A stretch of DNA of 64,000 bases, taken from Silene latifolia. Lineage: Eukaryota; Streptophyta; Magnoliopsida; Caryophyllales; Caryophyllaceae. Below are positions 47,459 through 58,136 of this stretch, piece by piece (within the stretch, counting starts at the first letter, position 1; the number at the start of each line of letters is the position of its first letter). Both the position numbers and the translations under genes were made by a program. The stretch lies in NCBI RefSeq assembly GCF_048544455.1, contig NC_133534.1, forward strand, positions 37,510,217 to 37,574,216, in the 5' to 3' direction. The notes beneath the pieces were generated by a model. It was given only the letters and a program-made list of their open reading frames with translations, had not been told where the DNA came from and did no database searches.

Positions 47459-48685
47459 TCATGTTAAGAATATGTGAGGGATGATTTATTATATAATCAA
47501 CTGATCATCATTAATCGGTAATGATTGGCTGACTGGAGTTTGACATTACTGTCGTATGACGGTGGTGGTTAGTTGATCCCTTAAGGTCACACCTAAAGGA
47601 CAATTCCCTTAATTGATTAATTGTATGACGATACAAGGTAATCAATTCCTTAAAATTGAACAATTCACTTGTGAGATAGAATATTGATATCTTATTATAA
47701 TGGGATTAAATAAGATTTATTTTGGTAATAAAAATGCATTATTACTAAAATTGCTTATTGTTTGAGAAACAATAGAGATAAGAATGAATGGTTGATTATG
47801 ATTACAAGATGTTGTCAATTATAATTTTATGACCCATTTTATTTGTGTGATCAAGTATCACTAGTCAATTTGTTGTATCTAATTTAATTAATTTGTAAAA
47901 TGATATTTACGTGATAAATATGCATTAAATTAATTAATAACATGTAAAATACTACATGTGACATATTGTGTGACAAATGACAAATTGACAAAGTAAAATG
48001 GTAGTCCATTTTAAGTGTGTTGGACCGAAATTGAGGGAGTATAAATGGGTTGTGATTATTTTATTTAATGAGATCAAATAATAAACAATCAAACCTATGC
48101 AAACTAGCCTTCATGCCTAATGCATTGTGAAGACAAAAAGCAAAAGGCAAAGATGCTATTTTGGCCTCTTCCCCACCGGTTGCATGCTCTTCAAATGAGG
48201 ACTTTTGTTCTCATTTTTGACACCTCACTCATTTATAATTTCCTACATGCAAAACCTCTCATTCTCTCCATCTCTCTAAGAAACAAGGCTTTGAGATTCA
48301 CAAGCATTTGTTCATCCATTCTAATATCACAATAAGATTACTAGTGTAGTAATAGTAACAATATTAGAATCATTTTAAGGATACTAGTTTATTAATCTAG
48401 TTAATTAGTATACTAGTTTAAGGGTAAGTCTTGGGTGCAATCTAAGGAGGATTTCTATACTTGGGATCTTGGAGGATCATCCGTCACATTAAGCTCAAGA
48501 ACAAGTGAAGGAAGGTGACCTTACTTGTGCCCTATATTTCGAACCAACCAACAATGTAAGGAACATTTTTTTTTCTCTTAAATCTTTTATTTTGTTATGC
48601 ATGCACTAGATCTAAAGAACAAATAATTAAGAAGTTAATTAGTTCACTATTAGAGGAGTGTAATAATAGGTATATGAACCTAACA
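47459..48685 (+). repeat. Copia-2 3' LTR, remainder
   Basis: It continues the LTR begun at 30100 and ends GAACCTAACA at 48685, followed by TSD GTTTT. TATA box TATAAAT at 48040-48046. Confidence 0.9.
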
Positions 48686-48690
48686 GTTTT

Positions 48691-48752
48691 TGCATTTGTG
48701 TCAGACATAGGTGTGAACTTCGGGGACGAAGTTCATTTGTAAGGAGGGAGAC
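48691..48752 (+). other. Gypsy-1 3' tail: inverted repeat and polypurine tract
   Basis: A perfect 8-bp inverted repeat GAACTTCG-GGGA-CGAAGTTC (48715-48734) lies seven bases before the purine tract AAGGAGGGAGAC (48741-48752), which abuts the LTR start TGTAATACC. Confidence 0.8.
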
Positions 48753-48781
48753 TGTAATACCACAGGCTTCTGACCTTGGGA

Positions 48782-48927
48782 TACTCGGTCGAGTAGGGCT
48801 TACTCAGCCGAGTAGGCTGGCGAGTGTGCTGAGGTTGGATTCTGGAGTGTCATTACTCGACTGAGCGTATTAGTACTCGGTCGAGTAGGGCTTACTATGT
48901 CGAGTACATTAAGTACTCGGTCGAGTA
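48782..48927. repeat. Palindrome array in U3 of LTR-C
   Basis: Six units with the same order of cores and spacers as LTR-A (GGTC, AGCC, a decayed GACT unit, GGTC, a decayed unit, GGTC). It ends 52 bp before the TATA box. Confidence 0.9.
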
Positions 48928-48978
48928 ACCGGTTTTGTGGGTGAAATTCCGCGGTTTTGATTGAAATAATTGGAGAAG

Positions 48979-48986
48979 TATATAAA
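48979..48986 (+). promoter_or_regulatory. TATA box of LTR-C
   Basis: TATATAAA followed by GGCATGTAAC, conserved with LTR-A and LTR-B. It is the best core promoter candidate of the Gypsy-1 family. Confidence 0.7.
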
Positions 48987-50052
48987 GGCATGTAACTGTT
49001 CCCTAATCTTTTCTTAATCATTTCTCTTAAACCTAAACTACGTACAACCTTCTCCAATTATCCTAATCACTTCCAAGGTTAGATTCGTTCAATTTGAGAG
49101 TTTTACATCCCTTATCCGCGTCGATTTCATCGGTAAGTATCGTACTTTTATGGTTCTCGTTTTGTCTATAGTTGGTTTACGCTAATCACATAAATTGGGA
49201 GTTTAGGGTAGATTTTCAGTATATGATATGGTTATATGTGACGAGTTCGTAGAGGAGATTTTCTGACTTGATTGCTGTGATTTGCTTGGATCGCAATCAG
49301 GTAGGGTTTCCCTACTCAGTTGGCTGTGTAATTGGTTAAGTTGTTTGTGATTAATTGTTGGCATGTTATCTCTTTGATTGAAATTGATGAAGGTTGATTG
49401 GGTTATACTGTTGGTTGGTTGTTGTTATGGGACCATGTCGGGAGATGGTTCCAACCACGTGCTCGCCTCTTGTGACTCCCGTCACAAGGGGGATGTGCCC
49501 ATTAAGGAGCTGGGTTTGCTTGTTGCAATGAGCGGAGCTTAGGTGGTAAGACTACAGTCTCCACTAGCGGTGTGGGTTACGTGTTGTGATGGGTAACCTG
49601 GCAGGACTACACATTTTAGTGTGTGGTCAGTTATTAGCGATTGTTGGAATTGGAGTATTGGTTGATTGTATTGTTTGTAATTGTTTCTGCTCTGTCTTTT
49701 TAATTTGGTTATACAGTTGGCTGACCCTGTTTCATATTTTGAAAACTGTGATGAGTCATTCGGGGATAACTTAGCAGGTGATGGATGTTGAGATAGCTCA
49801 CGGGATATGGATGGGCGGGGTCATCACTTGTTGCGTCGTTTAGCTGTTGCTGAGTTTGGTTTCATGACTTTTGGTTTTGGTTGTACCGTTTTGGAGTTTT
49901 AAGACTTGTAACCTTTTTTTTCAAGTTTTTTTAATAAAAGTTGTTTCATTATGGTTTCTATGATGCGTACTACTTCAGGTAACCGAGATGGTAGCACCCT
50001 TATATGCTAATGTGGTCCTTGGTAAGGCGCTTTGGTATATGGGGGTGTTAGA

Positions 50053-50721
50053 GATCCATCATCCCTGTTAAACGATTGATCTCTCCCATCTCGAGCAACT
50101 GCAACTGTACCCGTACTGTCACTCCGTACCCAAGGCTTGGCTTTCTTCCTCGCATCAAAGGACAATAAAGCTGTTTGAGCTTGCTCCATCGTGATGGTCT
50201 CTTCTCAGTACAAAATAGTATCCACATAAGTCTCATATGTGTCCGGGGGAGAATTGAGGAGTAATAATGTCTTATCTTCCTCCTCAAGCTTTACCTCGAT
50301 CTTCTTCAACCTATTTAACAGTCCATTGAAGAAATTTACATGTCCAATTAAACTTTCTTCCTCATTCATCCTTAATTAAACGATATAATCGTCGCTTCAA
50401 TAGCAACTTTTTGGTCAAACTCTTCGCCATGTAAAACTTTTCCAACTTTTCCCATATCAACGATGGAGAGTCGTCATCAAGAACACAATTGATGGCAGAA
50501 TTTGAGATGAACAACTTAACAGTACTTGCACGCTTGGTGTAAACCTCTTCCCAGTTGTCATCACTCATCTTCTCCGGCTTACCATCGTCTCCTTTCAAGG
50601 CTCTACCCAAGCCAAGATGAACCAGAAGATCGTTCACCCTTCTTTGCCAAAGGTTGAAATTACTTTTACGGTCAAATTTTGGTACTGCAAATTGAGACCC
50701 CATATTTGACATCCTTGCCAA
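50053..50721 (-). pseudogene. Copia-0 gag, N-terminal and middle part, broken
   Basis: On the minus strand gag starts MARMSNMGSQFAVPKFDRKS at 50721, one of the usual openings of plant Copia gag. It continues with FNLWQRRVNDLLVHLGL and WEKLEKFYMAKSLTKKLLLK. After a frameshift near 50362, similarity continues to the Gypsy-1 target site (RDQSFNRDDGS). The zinc knuckle follows on the other side at 7680. A PBS complement lies 30 bp upstream of the start. Together with 7150-7734 this is all that is left of the coding part of Copia-0. Confidence 0.8.
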
Positions 50722-50750
50722 TTAAACCAGCCACTAGACCGAACCTACTG

Positions 50751-50762
50751 GCTCTGATACCA
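50751..50762 (-). other. Copia-0 primer-binding site
   Basis: GCTCTGATACCA on the plus strand (TGGTATCAGAGC in element sense), one base from the LTR end at 50764. Confidence 0.85.
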
Positions 50763-50763
50763 T

Positions 50764-51195
50764 TGTTGGGAAAGTAGCGTCAATCTCCCACGCGCAATGA
50801 AAGCAACCAATTGACAAGTAAACCGTAAAAGTAAATAAATGTAAGCAATAATAAGATGAGACAGTATTTAGGGTCAAACTTATGGCAAAAGCTTACAAAC
50901 CTGAAGTAAAACTCACTAGACAAATCGACTAGAATCCATTATAAAAATAGTACCAGTACAACTTAACCGTCTAGAATTAAATACTAATTCGAAACCCACA
51001 ATAATATAAGATAATACCCTCTAACCCTCCAGTAATATTAGTAAATGCCACCAATATTATCCCTAGAGTAATCTCCTAAATCATTTCACGTTATCAAAAA
51101 AATGAATTAAAACAAGTCATTCGTGTTCTGCACATTTTTACGCAAATGAATTCACATCCATTTAACTCCGAACATGTTACATGTGCATTTGTTTT
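50764..51195 (-). repeat. Copia-0 5' LTR, outer end truncated
   Basis: The plus-strand inner end is TGTTGGGAAAG. It aligns with 6260-6790. The outermost 60-70 bp present in the other LTR are missing, and near 51195 the sequence passes into another Copia RT relic. The outer TSD is therefore lost. Confidence 0.75.
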
Positions 51196-51199
51196 TATA

Positions 51200-52610
51200 A
51201 CTAGATTTTGACCAATATGCAAGACTCAGTTTTGCTAAGAGTAATGCGATGAGGCATAGATAAAAAAAGGTAACTACTCTTCGTACTCAATGCACAAGCT
51301 ACAACAGAACGATGCATAACATTGCATACATAATAGAGCCTATGACAAAAGCATAGAGAATCTTACTCATGCACTCTTATTACTTATCAGGTGTCTAAGA
51401 CACTCAATTTTGCAAAGAGTAATGCGATGAGGCATAGATAAGAAATCTTGGAATCAATCATGTTGAACCGTCAAATCACCTTTTCTACATAAGTGCTTTG
51501 ACTTAGACCAATAAGTCTGTTATGAATATTTTTATAGATCTCGATAATCAATACCCAAGATGTAAGCTGCATCACCCATATATTTATTGGAGAAGCAACT
51601 TCCAAGCCAATATTTCACAGACTATATCTTTGGAATATCATTTCACATCAGGAGCATGTTATCGACATGAAGATACAACACTTCCAGTCTACCACTATAT
51701 CCTTCTTGAATAACACACAAGACTCTTCTTCGTTTCTACGGAAATCAAACTCTTTGACTTATTTAATAAAACGAAGATTCTGACTACTCTGAGATGCTTG
51801 CTTCAATCCACAAATGGGTCATTGAAGCTTGCATATCTTCCTAGTACGCATGTGTTGTGAAATTTTCTTGTTGTGTCATGTACACACCCACTTGCAGATT
51901 TTCATTAAGGAAAGTTGTTTTCATATCTATTTGCCAAATATCATAATCATGGAATGCAACAACTGGTAGGAGAATCTGAATGGACTTAAGCATCACCTGG
52001 AGAATTGGTTTCATCATAAACAATTACATTAATTTGTTTGAAACCTTTAGTTACCAGTCGCGCCTTATATTTGTCCACATTTACATCCTTGTCATTCTCC
52101 TTCTTTAGGACCCATTTGCACTCAATGGTTTTTACGCCATCAGATGGATCAACCAAAGTCCTTGCTCGGATTATGGTACGTACATGGATTCCATTCGGAT
52201 TTCATGGCCTCAGGTCATTCTTCGGAGTCAGGGCCCATCATTGCTTTTTTATATATATGACTTCAGAACTCTCTGTAAATCTGAACGTTATTTCTCCTTA
52301 GTAGGAGTGAGAATTTCCTATGTCTCTCAAATTTCTTACTGATCAATTTTACTCATTGGTTCCTTTGAAAAGAAATTCTTCTTTCCAAAAATGATATCAT
52401 ACCGAGCTACATACACTTTTCCTCATATGGGCTGCAAAAATAATAACCTTTAGTCTCCTTAGGATACCCTACAAAGAAGCACTTGTCGGATATGGTGCAA
52501 AAAATTTCAGGATTAACTTCCTTACAAAAATGAGGGACACCGGCAAACTGCGGGCGTCGAAGCAAAATCAACAATACAAATAAGGGTAATAACAATGGTT
52601 GGAGTTTCAT
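51200..52610 (-). pseudogene. Copia-3: integrase C-terminus, RT and RT/RNase H border, heavily broken
   Basis: On the minus strand: CFFVGYPKETKGYYFCSPYE (integrase C-terminal region, about 52490-52430), then LVDPSDGVKTIECKWVLKKE and KYKARLVTKGFKQ (RVT_2 start, about 52155-52050). AFHDYDIWQIDMKTTFLNEN (RT, about 51950-51890) and NRLIGLSQSTYVEKV (about 51530-51485) follow, ending in duplicated sequence near 51240-51440. Order is correct for Ty1/Copia, but the catalytic YVDD segment is not seen and every domain has frameshifts. No LTR of its own is visible. It could belong to the same family as Copia-0. Confidence 0.75.
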
Positions 52611-52619
52611 ATTATCTTT

Positions 52620-54209
52620 TTACAGTGTCAAGTCATCATGAATGGAACTCCTTATATCTCCTCAATGATAAAAAATTCCTTATAAATATAAAATTAGTTC
52701 TCAATTTTAGAAAACGGTTTAATAAAAAAAAACTCCTTATTTTGTAAAGCAATGAATAAGGAGTTTTTGCTATTGCCTAATACGACAAAAACAAAATAAT
52801 ATTACAAACGACTTTTTGATCAGTTGACAAAACCATAAATTTGAAAACTAGACGAGAAGTACAACGTATCATACATATGATCTTGAAGATGTGGACTCAC
52901 AATGCAATTAATGTTATTTTTGCAGTTGTCGTAGAATTTGGCTGTGATTTACACGGTATAAGACTACTTCTCTATTGGCTACCTAAATGAGTTAGTGTTT
53001 CCCCACAAGAAACACACGTGTGATCCACATATATTTAGCATTAATTAATTAATACTCTATATTTGACGATTCCTTCGAAATTCTTGTACAAATCAGATGT
53101 AATGACCTACGCAGATGCTAATATACTACGGAGTATATGATTTATCACAAAATACGTTTGTTTTTAGTCAAAGGAGAAGAGTTTTTTAGTTCATAAAAAA
53201 GCAAAGAAATTGTATTAATATAACAAGCTTAATGAATAATTACACATTGATAGGGACTAAGTTTGTGAAAAGTCAATTGTATACGTCAGCAATGGGATGC
53301 GGCAACTTGTGTAATAACTCCACAAAAATTCTAAGGACACTTCCATGTAAGGGGTAAATAAGTGGAGTTCTTCTCCTCTAGAATTTGCCCTATCATATTC
53401 TTAAGCACAAATTCTCTCACAAATGAAAGTAGATAGTGTAAGTGGGTGGAAAATGGATACCTCACTTGTCCTCCCACTTTAATTTTGTAAGATGGCCACT
53501 ATCAGTCTATAATGATCGTCTATAATGAGATGGAATGATTCTTAAAAACTTTTTCTAAAACAAAACAACAAATTTATGTGTAAGATGGCCTACTTTTGTT
53601 TGTCTGTTAGACGGATCAAATGAACTATTTTATGATAAAAAGTAATCATTTAATGATAAAATGTTATGATTAAAGTCATTTTTTTAACAAAGAACTAGTG
53701 GTAACATTTTATCAGAAAATATTAACATTTTATCGTAATATGATTACATTTGGTACGTTTTATTGTCAGAAGGAATAGTCTGTGATAGACTGATATGAGA
53801 CCTTCTCCAAAATAAAATGATTTATAGTAACGTTGATGACTAAATATTAATTCGATTTTTCTAACGCGTGTCTCAAGGCACACATTAATAACCTAAATGC
53901 CGAAATTTTTTCCAGATATATAAATATACTCATGATTCATGAGATATTCAAGTATAAATTCAAATGATTTAACATGTTCTACTAGTACGATTTAAAAATA
54001 ATTTACGTCAATCGACCTCAAATCATTTTCGCGAATAATGCCCTATATATTCAAGTTCTTGTTGTAATGGTGGTGCCGAACTGGCGATTGTAATTCTTCT
54101 AATATGATTGGCCACATTTAATTCTTTGATATTATAGATAATCATAATTAAAAATGATAGTCTTGATACATTATTGCTTCTTGTTAAAAAGAAATTGGAC
54201 CATATATAA
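52620..54209. other. AT-rich intergenic DNA, possible decayed MITE
   Basis: No coding frame is supported. An inverted repeat around CTCCTTAT at 52648-52760 and a decayed palindromic segment at about 53390-53800 are visible. Part of the latter (CTCACAAATG ... AAGTGGGTGG ... ATGGAT, 53408-53455) resembles the MITE at 57413-57594. Otherwise nothing was recognised. Confidence 0.45.
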
Positions 54210-54489
54210 GGGGTGTTTGATAAACGACATATTGGTGAATTTTAGAACATAGTTGACCAATCAATATGTCAAATTTAGTGTATGGTAAACGACATACTGA
54301 AATAACATATTTGAGGTCAATATGATGTTTTACAACATGCCCCTTATTCAGCATATTGGTTAACATATTTTTAAATAGAAAAATTTAAGTCATTTTATAA
54401 AGAGAACTAACAATCTGTTAATCTTAATATGTTAATTACAAAACACTTAACTAATTCTGTTAATTAAAATATGTTAGCGTCAAACCTTC
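54210..54489. mobile_element. Tourist-like MITE (probable)
   Basis: Left end GGGGTGTTTGATAAACGACA, right end complement GAAGGTTTGACGCTAACATA. TAA flanks both sides (54207-54209, 54490-54492). TIR similarity is imperfect. Confidence 0.45.
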
Positions 54490-54905
54490 TAAGGGTATGA
54501 TTATTGGTAAGATTCACCAATGTCTTAAGACTCTGTCACATCAATTTTCCACTAACTTATATTATTTCTTTATTGTTTAGACGACTCATCTCAGACTTCA
54601 TATATTATAAGTCAGACTCACATCATACTCTATTTTTCCAATTCACTTCTTTTTTTTACAAACATAAAAAAAATAGAACAAAAAGAAATGTCACATGAGA
54701 TCCACTCATTGGATAATCAATACTATATATTAAATCCAGAACCCAAGGGACTTCAATGTAATTAAAGAAAGTTATACAAATTAATTATACTATATAGTTT
54801 TAAATCAATAACACCGTGTGATAGACCCGATTAAGGGATCTCAATGCAAATATTATATAGTTTGGGTTAAACTTAAATTATATAGAAGCTTGATCATTTT
54901 TCTAA

Positions 54906-55087
54906 ACATGGTCAATTTCCTTAAAATAAAATAATTAATTAAGATGGTCAATTTCCTTAAAATAAAATAATTAATTAAGATGTTCAATTTCAAGGAGACT
55001 AAAAGAAAGAAGATATCTGGTAATTTTCCTAAATATTTATAGAAGACTAGAAGATGGTCAATTTTCTTAAAATAAAATAATTAATTA
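54906..55087. repeat. Approximately 42-bp repeat, three copies, inside the Helitron
   Basis: AAGATGGTCAATTTCCTTAA-type units: two directly adjacent, a partial third at once and another at about 55052. Confidence 0.8.
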
Positions 55088-55429
55088 GTATAAATATGCA
55101 CACTTATGGTATTAATTATTATCATTATAATTATATATTAAATTTAAAATCTATGCAATTTTATTAAACTTTATAGTTTATTAGATGCATAGAGATGTTA
55201 ATTACTTAACATACAAAAATATAATAAGTAGGTTATAAATAATTCAAGTTAGATTCCATAATATATAATATTGCATAATTCTTTCGATTTGATTTAATGC
55301 ATATATATAATATACTTATATAAATATATAATCCTCTTAAAATTGCATGCCTAAGTAGTAAAAGTAATTTCGTCAGTAAAGAAAAGAATTGTAGTAATTT
55401 TCACTCATTTGAATAGTAGTAACAATATT

Positions 55430-55640
55430 ATCAACGAGATTAATGAGAGTGGTAGAAACAACAACGGGAGTAGAGAAATAATCAATATTAATGCTGTAAT
55501 AGTTGAAGTAACAATAATTACGGCGGGAGTAGTGAAATTATCAATATTAATGCGACAGTACTGACAGTAACAATAATTACGGCGGGAGCAGTGAAAGTAA
55601 CAATGATTACGGACAAGTAGTGAAATGTTATTACTATTGT
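55430..55640. repeat. Diverged tandem repeat inside the Helitron
   Basis: Units of about 60 bp built on AACAATAATTACGGCGGGAG and GAAATTATCAATATTAATGC, two to three copies with indels. Confidence 0.75.
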
Positions 55641-56164
55641 TTAATTAATAAGAGTAAAATATTATTAGCGGGAGTAGTGAATTTGTCTCAAAATTTATTT
55701 CATCGTAATTTTAGGATATGTTATAAAAAATATATTAATAATAAATTTATGAGTTATGCAACTTTAAGTAATTTTATTTAATGAAAAAAAATTAATGGTA
55801 AGTAAGGTAGCCCGGGCGAAGCCGGGCACCAATACTAGTTTCCTTTGAAAGTGGGGTCAACACTTACCAAAAGTCTTAATTTGAGTCTTGGACTCAACTT
55901 AAGACTTTGGTAAATTATTGGTAGTTTTGAATTAGTCTTGTCTTAAAAGTTACTAAAGTCTTCAATACTACCAATAATCTTACTCTAATAAAATATGTCA
56001 TTTATAATATGTATTTTGCAAACTGCTTCTGAATAAATTAATCCACTAATTGCCAAATAGGACCTTAGTTTGCAATTTTTAGTAACTACTCCTGCCATAA
56101 CCTAGATATCAATAATTCTCTTATACCTTTCAGTTTTCATGTAGAGAAAATATTATACGACATA

Positions 56165-56357
56165 CTTCTTCTGTCCCGGTCATTTGTTGTCTTATTTTAT
56201 TTTGGAGTCTCTCAGTCAATTGTTGTCTTTTTTATTTTAAGAAATGCATTTGATGAGTAATTTGATCATTCATACTCAATTTAGTTCATTTGTTATCTAA
56301 TAACCGGCTCCCTTCATGCCAAAATCAAAGGATAACAATTGACCGGGGAGAAGGGAG
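56165..56357. mobile_element. Stowaway-like MITE
   Basis: Left CTTCTTCTGTCCCGGTCATT, right complement CTCCCTTCTCCCCGGTCAAT, with TA on both sides. 193 bp, no coding. Confidence 0.8.
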
Positions 56358-56456
56358 TATGTTTTAGCAATATTACAAAATGTTTTCTTTTTAATCTTCT
56401 CGAACATTACGCATTTTAAAAATTCAAAATTGGTGTGTGGGTTTATTTGGTTCATA

Positions 56457-56771
56457 CTCCCTCTCATTCACTATAATGTTCCCTCTTTTCCGAAACGGAT
56501 TATTCAATTAATGTTTCCTTTTTCTTTTTTTGGTAACTTTTACTCTTATTTTATTCATCCCTCACTCCTATCACGAAACCCCACACAACTCTTTTACTCT
56601 TATTTTATTACTTTCTTAATGTTTTGTCCCCACAATTCTTTATTTAATTCATAATTATTTATCCCTCAACTATCACCAAATCCCACTTAACCATTTCCTC
56701 ATTTTTTTTTATAGTTTTCCTAAAATATTGTGCTCATATAATATGAGAACATTATAGTGAATGGGAAGGAG
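56457..56771. mobile_element. Stowaway-like MITE, second family
   Basis: Left CTCCCTCTCATTCACTATAA and right complement CTCCTTCCCATTCACTATAA share about 25 bp, with TA on both sides. 315 bp. Confidence 0.8.
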
Positions 56772-56884
56772 TATTCCATTTACCTACCGAAAAATGCGTA
56801 AATGACAGCTTTCCAAGAACGTGGGAGATCATACATTGGTAAATTGGAAAGGAGTGTGCAGTAACCTTTTTCGATGCTTTGCAT

Positions 56885-57334
56885 TAGAGCTGGCAAATAA
56901 TGACACGACACGAAAACACGACATGAACCCGACACGAAATTAACGGGTTTGGGTTGAGGCTCAATGACCTATTTATGTAAGTGGGTCGACACGAACACGA
57001 CACGATATTTAATTGGGTCGGGTTTGGGTTGAGCTCTCTAAACACGAACCCGACACGAATGACATGTTTAATAAATTAATCCTAATTTTTTTATCTTTCA
57101 TCACATAAATATACTTAAAAGTTTCCAAATATTGACATGACACGAAAACACGACCCGAACCCAACACGATATTAGCGGGTTAGGGTTGAGGCTTGATGAC
57201 CCATTTATGTAAGTGGGTCGACATGAACACGACACGAGAATTAAACGGGTCGGGTTTGGGTTGAAGGGTTTGGGACCCGTTTACATGTGACACGAACACG
57301 AACCCGACACGACCCGATCTGTTAGCCAGGTCTA
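56885..57334. mobile_element. hAT-like MITE with 8-bp TSD
   Basis: TSD CTTTGCAT at 56877-56884 and 57335-57342. Ends TAGAGCTGGCAAAT and complement TAGACCTGGCTAACA resemble hAT TIRs. Inside are many copies of GACACGA / GGGTCGGGTTTGGGTTGA phrases, typical of this MITE type. 450 bp, no coding. Confidence 0.85.
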
Positions 57335-57412
57335 CTTTGCATGGATTGTCCTAAACTTCGTTAAAATTTCAAGTCAGTATAGAATCAACGGAATCAATAA
57401 ACTTTCCGTCCG

Positions 57413-57594
57413 TCTCATTGAAGACGACCACTATCCGTTATAAGTTGAAGACGGAGAGTGGCCCTCTCACAAAATGCAAGTGGGTGGGAAGTGGGAGTAT
57501 CCATTTCCCCCCACTTGCACTATTCATTTGCATTTTGTGAGAGTGACACTATCCATCTTCAACTTATGACGAATAATGTCCGTCTTCAATAAGA
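57413..57594. mobile_element. Foldback MITE with about 45-bp TIRs
   Basis: ATTGAAGACG ... TAAGTTGAAGACGG at the left mirrors CCATCTTCAACTTA ... CGTCTTCAAT at the right, and the centre is also partly palindromic. No clear TSD; superfamily uncertain. Confidence 0.7.
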
Positions 57595-57623
57595 ATTTGT
57601 GATAAACTTTAGGCATATATGTA

Positions 57624-57850
57624 CTCCCTCCCTCCACAATGTTGATTTGTTACCTTTATTTTCGGCAAAAAAAATAAAGAAAAGGAATGAGATTATTTAT
57701 AGTTATCGTTATTTGATAATAAGTGAATAATAATGTAATATGATGATGAATTATTTATTAAAGGTTTTTTTAATATAAAAAAATAAATAAATAAATGAGA
57801 CATCTTAAAATGAAATAGGCCAGGTAAATAAATAACTGAAACGAAAGAAT
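57624..57850. mobile_element. Stowaway-like MITE, diverged
   Basis: Left CTCCCTCCCTCCACAATGTT and right complement ATTCTTTCGTTTCAGTTATT are imperfect; TA on both sides. Confidence 0.5.
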
Positions 57851-58136
57851 TACTTAACACCAACTCTAATTTTCAAATTATATGAGATTATGTTGTTTTG
57901 GGAGATAAATAACAGATGAGGAATGTAAAGGTTGGGTATATTGTTGGTTAAAATTGTTGGAGTATGGTGTTGGTCCAAACTGAAATGTGATCATATTGTC
58001 CCACATAGGATAAATAGTGGGAGAGTCTTATCCTTATATATGAATGTTCACTATCAAGTGACACGTGACACATGAGCGTTGTGCGTTGTACCCCTTTTTC
58101 TTTTGGTCTAAATATTCCTCGGATTCTAGCTATTGG
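57851..58136. other. Possible LTR/TRIM relic upstream of LTR-F
   Basis: From about 57953 the sequence TGTTGGAGTATGGTG followed by TTGTCCCACATAGG resembles starts of small plant LTRs. No partner copy is present. LTR-F is inserted at its right side. Confidence 0.35.

Larger units (their letters stand above)
22512..48685 (+). mobile_element. Copia-2: gag-only Ty1/Copia-type element (TR-GAG-like), split by LTR-RT-3
   Basis: 5' LTR 22512-23810 and 3' LTR 30100-30159 plus 47459-48685 are flanked by GTTTT (22507-22511 and 48686-48690). PBS is at 23813-23824. A 2.3 kb leader precedes gag (26096-27009). No integrase, RT or RNase H domain is recognised in the 3.1 kb up to the 3' LTR. The LTRs are nearly identical where they can be compared, so the insertion is young. 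It must have relied on Pol supplied in trans. Confidence 0.85.
7735..50052 (+). mobile_element. Gypsy-1: Ty3/Gypsy chromovirus-type LTR retrotransposon, split by later insertions
   Basis: 5' LTR 7735-9040 and 3' LTR 48753-50052 are flanked by GATCC at 7730-7734 and 50053-50057. A tRNA-Met-type PBS (9044-9055), a long leader, gag (from 9825), protease, RT-RNase H, integrase and a chromodomain-like C-terminus follow in Gypsy order. The polypurine tract is at 48741-48752. Five later insertions account for most of the span; the element's own sequence is about 8-9 kb. Numerous stops make it non-functional. The domain order and the C-terminal ELDEALTY-type segment suggest a Tekay/Del-like chromovirus; the lineage is inferred. 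Confidence 0.9.
48753..50052 (+). repeat. Gypsy-1 3' LTR (LTR-C)
   Basis: TGTAATACCACAGGC start. It ends GGGGGTGTTAGA (CA mutated to GA), followed by TSD GATCC. Palindrome array 48782-48927, TATATAAA 48979-48986, hairpins 49466-49491 and 49575-49598. It aligns with LTR-A and LTR-B. Confidence 0.9.
54717..55838 (+). mobile_element. Non-autonomous Helitron (1122 bp)
   Basis: The 5' end TCAATACTATATATTAAAT and the 3' end CTAG are placed between host A and T, as Helitrons do. A GC hairpin (GCCCGG ... CCGGGC, 55810-55827) stands 7 bp before CTAG. There is no RepHel coding capacity. The interior holds tandem repeats (54906-55087, 55430-55640). The 3' end is clear; the 5' end is inferred from motif and position. 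Confidence 0.65.
54493..55985. mobile_element. Tourist-like MITE split by a Helitron
   Basis: Left end GGGTATGATTATTGGTA and right end complement GAGTAAGATTATTGGTA match over 17 bp. TAA precedes (54490-54492) and follows (55986-55988), as in PIF/Harbinger insertions. Removing the Helitron (54717-55838) leaves a 371-bp MITE. Confidence 0.7.

Noticed and set aside
9044-50762. tRNA genes suggested by TGGTATCAGAGC sequences
   Set aside because: Only the 12-base primer-binding complement is present in each case, always next to an LTR; no cloverleaf can be formed.
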